A stretch of DNA of 64,000 nucleotides from Saxidomus purpurata (GCA_022818135.1 JAFMSR010000009.1:20258621-20322620), one strand, 5' to 3'; numbered from the stretch's first letter, positions 1 through 12,544 are shown. A program made the numbers and translations. The notes: a model not told the origin generated them from the letters alone.

Positions 1-1735
1 ATGATATTTACATAATTTCATCTTAAACGAGTTCTACCAACAATTTTACTGATAAATATAAAGCGACATTCTTGAGGGTCTTATTAAATCTATCTGTTTC
101 GGATTAAATCAGATTTTATGGGAAATATTTAGACAGAAAACCATTTTGATCTCACTGTAATTACAAAATGGAAGACGACTCATTTTAAGGTATTTACATT
201 GTATGTTTCAAGTACAGGAAATACGCCAATCCCATTTTGTTCGTTTTCTTCAAAAAGATTTAATGATGTAAAAAATAAAAAGCTCTGTAAAGCTTAAGAC
301 TTGGGAGTCTTTCCTATAAAAGTACACGGATTGTATAAATTTGGTCACCATTAAAAGCATTTTTTATTAAAGCGTAGACACTTTGATATAATGTTGATGT
401 TAATTGCACATGTATCGATCAGTCGGTGTGAGTGATATTTTAAAAGTGTAGCCTGTTTCATCTCTAGAAACTGACACAAAAGAAAGCAAAGCAAATTAAT
501 TTACAAATAATTTATAATTTATCCATCATAATTATGCTTCAGGTCAATAAGAAAAAAACAGTTCCACTTTATCACCGTTAGAGTTAACCTTCGTATAAAG
601 TTTTTTCACATCCGCACGTTTTGAATATTACGAGTGAAATTAACGTGATCTTACACTACTTTTATTGAGTTTGTTTCTTTGAAAATAAGAAAAATCGCGG
701 GAAACGTCATCAAAAAAAAAAAACAAAGCGCAAATGACATCATTTTAACGACGTCATCGTCGCATGGTTTCCAGCATTAATTACGCTTGGTATACTTTTT
801 GACGTAAATCCGGGTTAAAGATTGCAAAAACAGTGAAAAATAAAAATGGTAATCCACTGTTTCAAAACTGTGGATTATCACTTTTATTTCACTGAGAAAA
901 CTCTATAATTAAATAAATTTCTTTCATATTTTTATATCAGCTTCAGAATAAAGCTTTATCAAGCAGCTGTTCCTTTATGTAACACCATTAGATAGCGCGT
1001 TAAATTATGGAGCACGTACGTTCGATTTAAAAATGAACAGAAGGAATTTTTTCCGAACATATAACAGTCAAATTTGCAGATACGTTATATTTCAATGCAA
1101 TGCGAGAGTAGTGATCCATAGGTATTCGACATAAGTTTGAAACTTAACTCTTAAATTTAAAAAAAAGCCCCAATATTGCGTTATATTCATTAAATATCAT
1201 AGAATGTTTAGCTTGAGTGAACCTACCGGCTAAATATTTCTGAAAAATGTGTAGCTTTGTTGTTTATCTCTCAGCGAATGATAAATATTTTGCTTTGGTT
1301 TGCTAAAGTAAATTCACTTGGCACATACTCATGAAAGGTTGTCGTTTTAACATAACAGAAGAACCTTAATTCAGAAATGCACATCGGCAAATAATGATTA
1401 TAAATAGTACAGTCTTGCTTCCAAATTTAAGTGAATCATTAACCTAAATATGGTTACATATATTTATTATGAAATAAGACCACTATGTAAGTATTTTGTC
1501 TATGCTGGTATTTTGCTAAAATGCAGTATTTAACTTATAGTACTTACCTAAAGAAATATACAGTTGCAGCCAACGCAGTCGTAAAAAGTACTGTTTCGGA
1601 GATATTGCTACAGTGAAGCAATAAGTGTTAAAGCAAATGTTCAGTAAATATATTTAGTCTATGTGTACATTATGAATGAAACTTGTATCAAACCCGCTAA
1701 TATGGCAACTCGTCATTGTTGCCACTACATTAGCC
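1..1735. other. AT-rich intergenic DNA, no gene seen
   Basis: No open frame with recognisable protein similarity and no repeat I can name. The stretch is AT-rich with short homopolymer runs (for example about 12 A near 711). It may hold regulatory DNA, but nothing visible supports a specific call. Confidence 0.5.
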
Positions 1736-1743
1736 AGACATTG

Positions 1744-1895
1744 GGTAATCGATTAAAGTAATCATAATCGATTAATAATCGATTAACATTTTTCATTAAT
1801 CATCATTAATCATACTTTTTCTGATTAATGATTAATAATTTAATCGATTAATGGAGAAAAATAGGCTGTAATCATGATTATTTTACGATTAATAT
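1744..1895. repeat. Cluster of ATCGATTAAT-type palindromic words
   Basis: Variants of AATCGATTAA and its half TGATTAAT recur at least eight times in about 150 bp, on both strands because the word is nearly self-complementary. The region could fold into many alternative short hairpins. It looks like a decayed low-complexity or satellite-like patch rather than a gene. Confidence 0.6.
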
Positions 1896-2333
1896 GAGAT
1901 ATCATTGTTTATATATGAGGCTGATCATTACCTTATATAATGTACAGCATTGTGGTCATGCATGTCATAAATATGTATCAATTAACAAGTATGGTCAGAC
2001 GATTACACTTTGCCAATAGCTGAAATACCATTCGAAGGCTTGTTTTTAATCTACATGTACTTCAATGTTCGTGTTTTAATGTATACATGCACAACATATA
2101 TACATTGTATTAAATACATTTTTTCTATATCTCCGCAACTTAATCGTGTATATACGGATTCAATTTCTACTGCATACACCCAACTTAAAATTAAGACTTC
2201 TGCCAGGGGTCTTAAGGCTAGTCTTAGCAAATACTTAAACTTGTTTTTGAATTCAGCCCATTTTATTTCTCCATATTTATGTTGGGAGAGTTGCGGATCA
2301 TGTTGAACATGTTTTAGTTGAAACAATATTTTT

Positions 2334-3388
2334 ATGCCCCCGAAGGGAGGCATATTAAAATCGCACCGTCTGTCCGTCCGTCCGTCCGTCCGTCCGTGCG
2401 TCCCCACTTACAAATTCGTGTCCGGACTGTAACTCTGTCATGCATTGAAGGATTTTAAAATAACTTGGCACACATGTCTAGCACATCAAGACGACGTGTC
2501 GCGTGCAAGACCCACATCCCTAACTCAAAGGTGAAGGTCACACTTGGAGTATGAAGGTTATGGAATCCTCTATATATGCACACATTCGTGTCCGGACTGT
2601 AACTTTGTCATGCATTGAAGGATTTCAAAATAACTAGGCACACATGTCTAGCACATCAAGACGACGTGTCGCGTGCAAGACCCACGTCCCTAGCTCAAAG
2701 GTCAAGGTCATACTTAGAGTTTGAAGGTAATGGATTCCTCTATATATGCATATATGCACACATTCGTGTCCTGACTGTAACTTTGTCATGCATTGAAGGA
2801 TTTTAAAATAACTTGGCACAAATGTCTAGCACCTCAAGACGACGTGTTGCGTGCAAGACCCACGTCTCTAGCTCAAAGGTCAAGGTCACACTTAGAGTTT
2901 TAAGGTAATGGATTCCTCTATATATGCATATATGCACGCATTCGTGTCCGGACTGTAATTTTGTCATGCTTTGAAGGATTTTAAAATAACTTGGCACAAA
3001 TGTCTAGCACATCAAGACGACGTGGTGCATGCAAGACCCACATCCCTACCACAAAGGTCAAGGTCACTCTTACAATTTATAGGTAATGGAATCCTGTATA
3101 TATGCATACATTTGTGTCCGGACTATAACTTTATTATGCTTTGAAGGATTTTAAAATAACTTGGCAAAAATGTCTAGCACATCAAGCGGATGTGTCCAGG
3201 CAAGACCCAAGTCCCTACCTCAAAGGTCAAGGTCACACTTAGTGTTTAAAGTAATGGAATACTGTATGCATGATTACTCTGTCATGCATGGAAATTACAT
3301 AGCACATTTATTTAGCACATGGAGAGGACACAGACTGTGAGGCACCTCTTTCGGGGGCATTCGTCACTTGTGAGGGACAGCTCTTGTT
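2334..3388. mobile_element. Repeat element with CCCCGAAGG inverted ends and internal tandem array
   Basis: The left end ATGCCCCCGAAGGGAGGCAT mirrors the right end near 3340-3360 (GAGGCACCTCTTTCGGGGGCAT, in part). A (CCGT)n run at 2371-2398 follows the left end. The interior is a tandem array. The same design (mirrored ends, GTCCG repeats, GGTCAAGGTCACACTT units) recurs at 17421-17950. It encodes no transposase and is absent from the paralogous segment at 13.7-15.7 kb, which supports insertion after duplication. Superfamily unknown. Confidence 0.7.
2414..3270. repeat. Tandem array, five units of about 170-178 bp
   Basis: Units begin with TTCGTGTCCGGACTGTAA at about 2415, 2585, 2763, 2941 and 3111, giving spacings of 170, 178, 178 and 170 bp; a sixth is partial. 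Each carries GCATTGAAGGATTT, AATAACTTGGCAC and CAAAGGTCAAGGTCAC. Short open frames across it on both strands are repeat shadows, not genes. Confidence 0.9.
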
Positions 3389-4094
3389 ATTTATCAAATA
3401 TCATGTAAGTACAATATATATTACAAAGACAAGGGATCGAGTAGTAAGCTAATAAGCTTTTTTTGAAACTCTTTCCCATGTTTTGTGCAGGCGGCAAAGA
3501 TCCTAATTCAGTGAAGTATACAAAAATACATGAAACAAAATCTGTTAATTGGATTTCCTTTAGTGTTTCATTACAAATTAGTGGATAATAGCACGAGGAA
3601 AAGAATTTTAAACACAACAGCATTAAGGATGCAACCTCGCTCCTGTAATGTAAGTGACATTTATCTACTGTTAAATGTCAGAGCTTTATATATTAAGTGA
3701 CAACTTTTATAGTAATCTCACTCACAGACGGGATTTGTCAGTGCAAAATGTAATGTAAATAGATGACATTTGCGGCTTTGCATCCATTTGGCATTGCTAC
3801 GGCTTCAAAACATCGACATAATAGCACAACAGCAATTTACACGATTTAACAAACACATATAACGTGCATGCAGTGTAATACTTCCAAACCATTAAGCGTA
3901 TGCTGGCATTCAGTTAAGAGTATTTGGTACATTTGTATTAACTAAAGGCGTATTTCATATAAAACATCAGGACTGTTCAATGGCAATATAATCAAGAGTT
4001 CTTAATGAGAAATTGAGAAATGCTAGATAAATACGGCAACGGAGGTTTTCGCTTTCGTGCATCTCCTTGGAATAGTGCCATAACAAAACAATTC
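3389..4094. other. Non-coding DNA within the duplicated segment
   Basis: This belongs to copy 1 of the duplication and aligns by eye to about 14080-14590. I see no conserved frame between the copies: matching stretches are broken by indels that are not multiples of three. Non-coding is the best reading. Confidence 0.55.
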
Positions 4095-4435
4095 TTAAAA
4101 GCTGCTTGCTCTCAGATTTTGGCAAAAATATGAAGTTCTTCAAACTGTATGTAAATAACGTATATAAGAACATATAGTCATATAAAAAGGCTCCAGTGTA
4201 TATCCCTGTCACGTCTATAATCACGTCAAGTAATAAGTTACCAAATCTGAAATTCCCATATAAACATAAAATGTAGCGGTGCCGTAAAACCAACATTTTT
4301 AATCGATTTCTGCAAATTCCTACTTAGATGTTTGCTTATATTTTGAGCCTAGCCTTAAGTTTTATATTTATGTATAAGTATGTCAATTTAAAAAAAAAAA
4401 AAATTTCAACGGTAACTGAGAGCGAGCACCTTTAA
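4095..4435 (+). mobile_element. Family A MITE (TTAA target), complete
   Basis: Starts TTAAAAGCTGCTTGCTCTCAG and ends GAGAGCGAGCACCTTTAA, giving imperfect terminal inverted repeats flanked by TTAA. The interior contains the family marks GTAGCGGTGCCGT and CTGCAAATTCCTAC. The paralogous segment at 14597-14600 has a single TTAA in the same context (AGTTATTGACTAA follows in both), so it is a natural empty site. No transposase; presumably mobilised in trans. Confidence 0.9.
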
Positions 4436-5078
4436 GTTATTGACTAACATGTAAATTTTCTTCTGCGTTTCTGCAGTATTACAAGTGCGTTTGAGTCAGC
4501 ATTAACTATATTTCTTACTGATGAATTTAACTTGTGTTAAATTTGTTTTATAATAACGACCTTTTTAACTGTGTGCACTTTTAAGGGAACTGTCTTCAAA
4601 TAGAATTATAATCATCAGCCGCTTTTAGTGATCATAATTCACAGTGAACCTCATTTCATCCATAAATAATGACAACAATGAACGCAACAGGAAATAATTG
4701 TCAACTGTCAGTCTAAATTATTAATAACACGGAATCTTCCTTGTAAATGCAGTAAAACCGAGATCTGGCAAAGGTTTGGAGTTCAAGGAAAGAAAACATG
4801 CAAGGCAAAACATAACAAGCTTTTGATTTTATGATCTTTCTGGTTTTTAATATTAAGGATTAAGGAGGGGTGTTATGGACACCATTACCTCAAAGGCGGT
4901 GTCATCGTTGCATGTTTGGCAAGATTTGCATGCAGGCTACAAGCTGTTTGATCGTTTACTTATCTCAGTTACAAGAGGATTGATTTGATACGATGTGTGT
5001 TTAGGTGCATCAATTTGTTACTCATGACTTTATAATTAAAAAATAATCGAAGAAACACTTATGGTATTGATTTTAAAC

Positions 5079-5375
5079 TTAAAGCTGCTCGCTCTCAGAT
5101 TTTGGTAAAAACAATAAAATTCTTGAAACTGTATGTAAATAACGTGTCTTAGAACATAAAGTCATATAAAAGGGTTCAAGTATAAATTCCTGTCACGTAT
5201 ATCTCATTTCTCAAATAATACCCTACCAAATTCAAACGGTTTTGAAATTCCAATATAAACATAGTGTAGCGGTGCCGTGTAACCGACTTTTCTGTAAATT
5301 TCTACCTAGATTTTTGCTTATACATTGTATTTTGATTCTAGCCTTTAGTTTTATATTTATGTATAAACAGCTTTA
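5079..5375 (+). mobile_element. Family A MITE, right end shortened
   Basis: Left terminus TTAAAGCTGCTCGCTCTCAG is intact and the interior follows the family (GTGTAGCGGTGCCGTG, CTACCTAGATTTTTGC). The right end jumps from GTATAA to CAGCTTTAG, so most of the right inverted repeat is missing and the final TTAA has decayed to TTAG. It lies in copy 1 of the segmental duplication. Confidence 0.85.
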
Positions 5376-6827
5376 GACTTTGATCACATTTTTGTGTGCA
5401 GGGTTTAATGCGTTAATCTTTACTACTTATGGGATGTATATGAAGTTTTTCTTTTGTTGTCTAAACTAATTATTCAAAAGTTATTTACTTTGTGGATAAA
5501 TTTGATCCAATTATTGCCCATGTTGATCATTTTGGAACAGAATCTTCTTGCATGATAAAATCAGACACATGTACAGGGGTTGATTTGAAAATAACACGAA
5601 CCCTTCATGGGCATAAGAAAAGAAAAACAAGTTACCAAAACTATTTTTCATAAATTGTTCCGATTCATTACAGTGATACATTATTGGAAATGTTATGATT
5701 CAAGTTTTCAAAAAGTGTGCCATTTTATACATTTTCCTTAGCAACCAGTTGTTTATCTTTGCCATATATTGGGATTGTCTAAATATAAGTTACATTTTTG
5801 TAGTTATACATATAAATTATCATATGTTGTAATATTTCCTCGATGTGAATCGAAAAATTTAGACAGGAAATATTACCTTTGGAAGCTGTATACTCTTGTA
5901 TTAAGATATACAAAAGATTACAACAGTAACATTTATTACACGCATACAATTGCAATATTTTGATATATAATTAAGGAGTGGAAACACGCAGTGTGTTTTT
6001 CGGCCGAAAGGAAGTAGATCTAGAACTAAACATTGACTTACATGTGTTCCTTATTTCCATCGGAATCAAATTGCAAATGGTCTGAATGTAATCACTATAC
6101 CACTGTCTAGACATGTGCCACGGCTTGAAAGGATGCTATTACTAGACATTAATCGAAACCTGAGACCACGGTTGGTTAATATTATCACTGGACAATATTC
6201 TAGACATAAAGGCACAGTTGGTAAGGATATTATGACTGGACATGATGCAGGTTGTCGATATGACAACTTGTAAAAAGGTTTTGTAGACGAAACCAAATGT
6301 GAAGTATATAAATTATATTTTGTTGTTCTTGCAAATTTTGATTTTTCTTCACGAATTCTTTTAACTAACGGACGGCACAATAATTCCATTGGGCACTCCT
6401 TTAAAGTTTTTGATGACAAATTGTCATTTAATGACAGTTTGTGCTTTTTAAGGCTTGAAAGACCGAATGATAGATTATAACACCTTAGCATTCCAAAGAC
6501 GTAAACAACAATCATTTGATATAGAAACATGGCTTAACAGGAAATCTTCCCTGTTAAATAGATCTTTATTAAATTAGACAAAGAAGGAAATATCAAATTC
6601 ATGGAATTTAATACATTGCTAGGGGACAAGACTGTGCAACTTTAATTATAATTTTCATTGATTTTGGGAAAAATAACCTTTTGTTAGATTCACGTCTTCG
6701 TTTCGTGGTATTACATCTGCTCAAATCTTATGGTGCACGAAACGGAAACAGAGAGCATGAAGATAATCTTACTGATTAATCATCTCAGTAATGAAACTGT
6801 AACTTCATGTACAAAATGTTCTTAATA
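5376..6827. other. No supported gene
   Basis: The longest open frames here (a 154-codon frame on the minus strand at 6066-6530 and an overlapping plus-strand frame of about 77 codons ending near 6272) have no domain or motif I recognise and no visible splice context. CTAGACAT and GACTGGACAT-like words recur near 6110-6245, suggesting a decayed repeat. Confidence 0.4.
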
Positions 6828-7084
6828 TACACTCAGTTCCAAAAGAAAGTGTGCACTTTGTTTTCTGTGATTTTTCATCGACTACTTTTATTAAAGCCTA
6901 GTATGTCTTTGGTACCAAAATTGAGATCTGTTTACGTACAATATGGCAAACATTTTAGATTTGGCAATCGATCGATGACAAATACACATGAGATACAGTG
7001 TGCGAAAATTGAAGTCGATACGTCTGCTAGATATTGAAATATTTAGAATTAAGAATTGCACATTTTCTTCTGGAACTGAGTGTA
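6828..7084. mobile_element. Short TIR element flanked by TA (Tc1/mariner-like MITE)
   Basis: The left end TACACTCAGTTCCAAAAGAA is mirrored by the right end TTCTTCTGGAACTGAGTGTA, followed inward by GTGTGCA and TGCACATT. TA lies at both outer edges, as expected for Tc1/mariner target duplication. At about 253 bp it is too short to encode a transposase. An internal 76-codon frame is fortuitous. Confidence 0.85.
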
Positions 7085-7249
7085 TGTAATTCAGTAATTG
7101 AAAATTGATTTTGTGCCTGACAACGTTTCATCAGTAAATAATTTTTTCCAAGTTATAGTTCATATTGTTGGGTTTTAAAGACTGGGATCATATAAAAGTT
7201 AATAAGAAAATACTGTACCAATTTAACTATATTATATTGATAACTTCAA

Positions 7250-8110
7250 AACTTACACAAAAGATCTGGCAGATCTTATTATTCATCTTTATGTAGAACC
7301 AATTGATAAATATGATGTTTAACAACGGTGTTTTACTGTTTTGTATAATACATTTTGGTTTCTTTTGTACATGTATGTCGTAAAGATTTTGCTAGAGCGA
7401 CGCAGTGACTCGGAATCGAATCTCAATTATGTCCTTAGTTTCAAGTATCTTAGTTCGAATGTCAGAAATGTCTTAAGTTTCAAGTCTCTAAGTTGTAAGA
7501 AATCGAATCACAATCGGTGACATATAAAATTATATATAACATTTCATAAACGACTCTAATACAAAATGTTAGATAAGTCAAGAGGTCACAACAGTCAAAG
7601 ATATCTGTTTTAAAAGCAATTAATATTCAAATCCTAAACTGAACACTTTTTTCTCTAAAAGATAATTAAATTTGCAATCAAATTACTGGGTTACCCAAAA
7701 AAATTATTTGTATTGTTGCTTTAATTCAAATTGAATACGTTAAAAGAAATAACCACTTGAAGTTTTCAATTTAGATAGAAGTCTTTTACAAATTGAAAAC
7801 AATTAGATTACATAATGTAACGACTTAGTTCTTTCTTAAATACAAACAAACGACATGCAGAATTTGGCGTGTATGGATCTTTTTGAGCTTTTCGTGAAAT
7901 GATATCATCTGTAGCACAGAAATAGTTTTTCCTCGGGGCGCAGCATTAGTATCGGTAAATCATAGTGCGATTATAGACAGATGTGCCCTAGAAGGAACTT
8001 TTGGAATGCTATAACTTGTAATGTACCTGTAATTCAACATACTAAAGATGTTCTTACATGTCATTCAGTAAGTGAAATATGATCTTATCTTTGTGTCCAT
8101 GATTCATTAG
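7250..8110. other. Diverged local duplication, unit 1
   Basis: Blocks resemble 8211-9650 in the same order. CAGATCTT and TAGAACC are followed by TGA and AATAT (7268 and 8240), then TTCAAA..CTCTAAAA and TTGCAATCAA..GGGTTACC (7625-7695 and 8530-8597), TACATAATGTAA (7809 and 9396), CGGTAAAT (7953 and 9534) and TACATGTCATTC (8055 and 9609). A degraded tRNA-like B box (GGAATCGAATCTC) lies near 7410. No gene is visible. Confidence 0.55.
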
Positions 8111-8311
8111 ACTAAGTGTGTAACATTGTTGAAAATTAAGACACATATTAATGAATTTTACATGTGACTGCTAAGCCGTTAATGTTTGCTTACTTAATTA
8201 CATTGTATTGTAAGTTCAAACTTGTTATAAAAAGTAAGACAGATCTTCGTGTTAATCTGTAAATAGAACCGACTGACGAATATCTGCCCTTTTGTGCATT
8301 CATGTACGCGT

Positions 8312-8395
8312 AAGTTGCGCTACAGTGGTGCAGTGGCAGCATGCTTACCCCAGAAACAAAGAGCCGAGCGGTCGATCGACACAAGTACCATTACT
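8312..8395 (+). repeat. tRNA-derived SINE head, degraded
   Basis: GTGGTGCAGTGGCAGCATGC fits a polymerase III A box of the tRNA type, and GGTCGATCGAC about 35 bp later fits a weak B box. The cloverleaf cannot be completed, so this is read as a SINE relic rather than a tRNA gene. Confidence 0.5.
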
Positions 8396-8801
8396 GCAAT
8401 AAATCCAAGTTGTAAGTGATAAATAAACCTGTATATAAAATACAATAAACGGTTCTGACAAAGTTAAAAAAAAGTTTAATCTTCTGTAAAGTCAACACAA
8501 GAACGATATGTTTCTAAAAGCAAAGAATCTTCAAAGCAAATAATAAACTATTAACTCTAAAACAGATCCAATTCGCAATTCAACATCTGCGTTACCTAAA
8601 GCAAGCGGTCGGTTTTTTGGTAAGGATTGCCATTTGTGCAAATTACGATCCAAAATTGCAAACATTGTTACAAGTTTTTGTTTTATAAATTGGCTCGAGC
8701 AATCATTGAATCGCACCTTCAGATTCTGTTTTACAGTGCTTATTTTATTAGTCTATTGTAAATGCAAATAAAATCAGCTCCGGTAGCATTTTGAGGAAAT
8801 G

Positions 8802-8890
8802 AAAACAAAAAAACAAAAATAATATCAAACAGGGAATGCCACGTACCAAAAACGCAGCCTCCCCAAAACGAGCCCCACAGCACCCAGAAG
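8802..8890 (-). repeat. Family E repeat, truncated copy
   Basis: The reverse complement reads CTTCTGGGTGCTGTGGGGCT, then GTACGTGGCATTCCCTG and TTGATATTATTTTTGTTTTT. This matches the 3' part of the long copies at 16555-16859 and 47566-47843. The 5' part and the GT-rich middle are missing. Confidence 0.85.
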
Positions 8891-9650
8891 TAGAATTTCA
8901 AATCTTGATCATGACTCGTGTTGAAAACTTGATTATATTATGCATACCACAATGTTCTAGTATATTTTGTAAAATACCTTAAAAGTTGTTTGAAGATATC
9001 TTAATAAAAAGCCCGTGGTGAATATTTTCATGCTGATAATTGTCCGTATTTAAATTTTGTAAGTAAACTGTTTTTTTTTTTTTTTTGCGATAAAACCCAC
9101 GATTACTGTTTCTATTCATTTTTGACAGCAAGTTATGAAATTGTCAGTATGTACGAAAGATCGGCGTTTTTCATGTGTTAAAGTTTTCTTAAACGGTAAA
9201 TTATCGTCAGACAAGGACGGGAACTCGTCGATTTTATGACATTTAAACCCCCAGAAAATAATACTCAATTATTAATGAATTATTTTATGTAGTACTACAT
9301 GTACGAGTATTCTAATATACTAGTATATGCTGTTAAATATACAATGTCATTTCTATATTGTTTTACCATCGTTATACATGTATAAACAGTTAGCTTACAT
9401 AATGTAAACATTATTAAACGTAGAATAAATCATTCTAAATGTAAACTTATTCATTTATGCTTATACATCTTTAGTGCTGATCCTGAAACGAGATCGCTTT
9501 TAGGAATTGTTTCCCATCGGGACACAATCATAGTCGGTAAATGTAAGCAATAACATGTCTTAGTTTCAATAAACTTTTGCACTTTTAAAAAGCCTTGATA
9601 TTGAAAGTTACATGTCATTCTGTCACTGCATATTTCGTAAGATATTTGTA

Positions 9651-10439
9651 GTCAAGCAGTGGTATCTTTCAGAGAGCACTGACACTTCTTTGCTCTTTTC
9701 ATGCAAGATGTTGCTGTAACTACAGTTTTCAATTCACATACATGTACAAGCACAAAAATATCCTGTTTTTGCCATTTACGAATGTAAAGTTTTTTTATTT
9801 TGCGTTTTAAGGATTTAGAAAAGAAACTTGCTGCGTGCGTGACATCCGAAAACATGAATATAGCATTAAACAGCTGAATTAAGTTACAAATGTACGTGCT
9901 TTCAATGAGATGATAAATTAACTCAAATTAGCTGCATATCGGTTTGACAACATCATAGAATTGTTCGTTATAACTTTCAATTTTCAGCTTTATTTCATTG
10001 CTCTCAGGTAAATGCAATTACAGCATGAGGTAGAAACATTTTTATAAACATACACTATAAATGAGGTATTTGATATGTTTCACATGACGCAGGAGAGTAT
10101 TGCTAAAAAAAACAGTTATTTATAATTATTCAAAAGGATTTATAAATTTCTTGACAAAACAAAAACAACAGATATTTTTTCATGTTCTATTGCGCCGAAG
10201 CAACCATAATCATATTAAAGTTTAAACTATTTGGTGTCATCAGTTTTTGTTGTATAGTTTTATGTTTTATTGAGAAATCATGTAAAATCCATATGTTATG
10301 AATACCACAATCTGCATTGTACTGGTATATCTTTTTATGCTTCTCAACCATTTAAACAAATTGATAATTACGTTATACTGTTGTAATTATTGAACATATA
10401 TATTTAATATATTTCTGATGATAATTTCTGTTGATCTGT
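9651..10439. other. No supported gene
   Basis: AT-rich DNA between the duplicated block and the mariner relic. No recognisable repeat, RNA or coding signal was seen. Confidence 0.45.
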
Positions 10440-11588
10440 TACGAGGATTGTTCAAATATGAATGCATTTAGAAAGTTATATACAAAATGGTTGGAAGAAG
10501 GTCAGCGTACACCGTTTAAATACGGTCCTATATTAATAGCGTTGTAATCCTGGCAAAGGGTGTAAAGACATTTTTCATGAAATATGTTCTGTTTATGGGA
10601 ATAATGAAATGTCTTTTTCGACAGTTATTCGTTGGTTTAAGAAATTCAAATGTGGGTTAGTTTCAACAGAAGATGCACCACATGGCCGTCGGCCGAAAAC
10701 AGCAACGTCTGCCAAGATGGTTGCTAGAGTGAAAGAAATAGTTGCTACTGATGCAAGATACACCGCTAGGCAAATAGCTAGTATGGCTGGTATCTCATTA
10801 AGAGCAGCTCATGTAATTCTGAAACGTTATTTGAAAATGAGAAAGATCTGAGCTGTTGACAGATGAGCAGAAAAAGGGCACGCGTGCAATGGGCAAAAAT
10901 GTTGCTTAAACGGTTTCCAAATTACAATGCACGGTCTTTAGTAAATGTCGTCACTGGTGTCGAGACATGGGCTCACTTTTTTGAACCCACAACAGATTCA
11001 GAACAAAATATGGGCAACAATGTCTGGCAAAAGACCATGCATTGCAAAGCGGACCATTGGTGTCAAGATGGTAATGTATGCCATATTCTTCACAAATCAG
11101 GGTCCTGCAACTCAGGCAAATCCGTAAATGCGAAGTTTAACAAGACTAAAGTTCTTTGGAAACTGAAGAAATATTTCAAAAATCGAAAACCTGGTTAGCC
11201 AATGTCAGATTGCTACATGACAATGCGTCATCGCACAAGGCGTCTATTGTACAAGACTTTCTGAGGCAGGAAAAGGTTGTTGTGCTCCATCACCCTCCGC
11301 ATTCGCCTGACCTTGCCCCGTGTGACTTCTTTTTGTTCCCAAGGCTCAAAAATACCTTTCTTGTCAAAAATGTATCCAGCGACAACACCTCGGTTCTGCA
11401 ATATTCCACTGTCTTCATAGTTTACCTAGAAAAGACTATGAAAATGCTTTCAAAGATTGGATTAGAAGACTGACATTTTGCATATCTGTTGGAGGTGAAT
11501 ACGAGGGGACAAAATAAAATGTTCATTGAAATCTATCGAGGATACATTTTTATGTGCTTAGATGCATTCATATTTGAACATTCCTCGA
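10440..11588 (+). mobile_element. Mariner-type transposon, defective
   Basis: Terminal inverted repeats of about 25 bp are clear: ACGAGGATTGTTCAAATATG at the left and CATATTTGAACATTCCTCG at the right, both continuing to an ATGCAT word. A TA precedes the left end. The interior carries a broken D34D mariner transposase. At about 1.15 kb the length is close to that of complete mariners. A shorter relative lies in reverse at 19114-20032. Confidence 0.9.
10487..11473 (+). pseudogene. Mariner transposase pseudogene (D34D type)
   Basis: A cut-and-paste transposase that would bind the element ends and cut DNA in the nucleus. The ATG at 10487 gives MVGRRSAYTV and then a stop. Reading resumes at 10609 with the helix-turn-helix region (FSTVIRWFKKF, HGRRPKTAT, DARYTARQIA). 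Further frames follow at 10863-11198 and 11156-11473. The last contains HDNASSHK and SPDLAPCDFFLFPR, in which two aspartates are separated by 34 residues, the D34D signature of mariner. At least two frameshifts plus the early stop make it non-functional. The block between helix-turn-helix and catalytic core is degraded, and the first catalytic aspartate was not identified with confidence. Assignment to mariner is firm; activity is excluded unless an intact copy lies elsewhere. Confidence 0.9.
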
Positions 11589-12544
11589 ATAACTACCTTA
11601 GACAAAAATGAGATCATTATTGTTATACTGTCAATACTTACATGCATAAAGAAAATTTCACCATATACTTTATTATTGGGTGTTAAGTTGTTGAACATTT
11701 AATATATGCTTTCCAAAAAAATAAGTTGTATTCGTGAAATTGCAATCAAAGTTCCGAATTCCAAAATTTCACACCCGTACCAAAGCATTGTTTTTACTTC
11801 TTTGGACGAAAACTCGAATTGTAAGTCTATACATTAACACATTTCAAACGTATACCCACATAATCCTAGTCTGAAACAATCCCCAATTAATCTGATTTTA
11901 ATATGAAAATATATGTCTCTATAAACATAATCTTGAATAAAATATAGAATTCTTGTTTTAGATGTATTGGCAGTCAATTGTCATTCATTACAATAACATG
12001 AATATAAATTTAATGCAGATTTAAGAGGTGCTAATGGGGTTTTAAGTTGCCGTCACATATGACATTTGAACATCACATTTAATCGTTAAAAATGTACCGG
12101 GCCGTAAACATCAAACTTCTAAAACTGGATTGTTTACTTAAGTCAAGATTACGCCTTAAAATATCGCCATAATGAGGATTATTTACCAGACAAAAAAGTA
12201 GGTCCGACATTAAAGCCCAACATAAGAATGATAGAGACCAGACTTAAACCAACTATAGATATTGCAGCACCGTATGTTTTTTCGTTAGTGTGAGCCTTTA
12301 ATTGAAGATCGCTGGTATTTCATGATATATTGGATGTTATAGTGTGTTAGGAGAAAAAAACTGTACAATAATTTCACTTACTTAAATTTGTAGTTTAATG
12401 AATATGTTAAAAGCCCCGTTCAAATTGATCTGTTATCTTGTTTCGCAAGGCGGCTCTGTGGATATAGCAAATAAATTACTTGACAGCCGATAGGGGACGT
12501 AACCATGTCGATGGTACATTGACGTTGTGGTGCTTATTCTATCG
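11589..12544. other. No supported gene
   Basis: AT-rich intergenic DNA. I found no inverted ends, conserved frame or RNA motif. Confidence 0.45.

Larger units (their letters stand above)
2120..5660. other. Segmental duplication, copy 1 (paralogue at 13740-15670)
   Basis: Collinear blocks of similarity to 13740-15670 are visible by eye. Examples are ACTTAATCGTGTA near 2140 and 13760, GACGGGATTTGTCA near 3730 and 14262, CTTCCAAACCA near 3882 and 14420, and TAAAATCA followed by ACATGTA near 5557 and 15603. Copy 1 is longer because it contains a tandem-repeat element and two family A MITEs that copy 2 lacks. No coding content is evident in either copy. Confidence 0.75.
8211..9650. other. Diverged local duplication, unit 2, interrupted
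   Basis: This is the partner of 7250-8110. It is longer because it holds a tRNA-like SINE piece near 8312, a family E fragment (8802-8890) and about 480 bp of unmatched DNA. The shared words are listed under unit 1. Coding potential is not apparent. Confidence 0.5.

Noticed and set aside
3967..4296. 109-codon minus-strand frame
   Set aside because: Lies mostly across a family A MITE; not conserved in frame among the other family A copies.
6066..6530. 154-codon minus-strand frame, the longest unexplained one outside the opsin and repeats
   Set aside because: No domain, no codon pattern and no splice context. A plus-strand frame overlaps it, and the DNA contains repeated short words.
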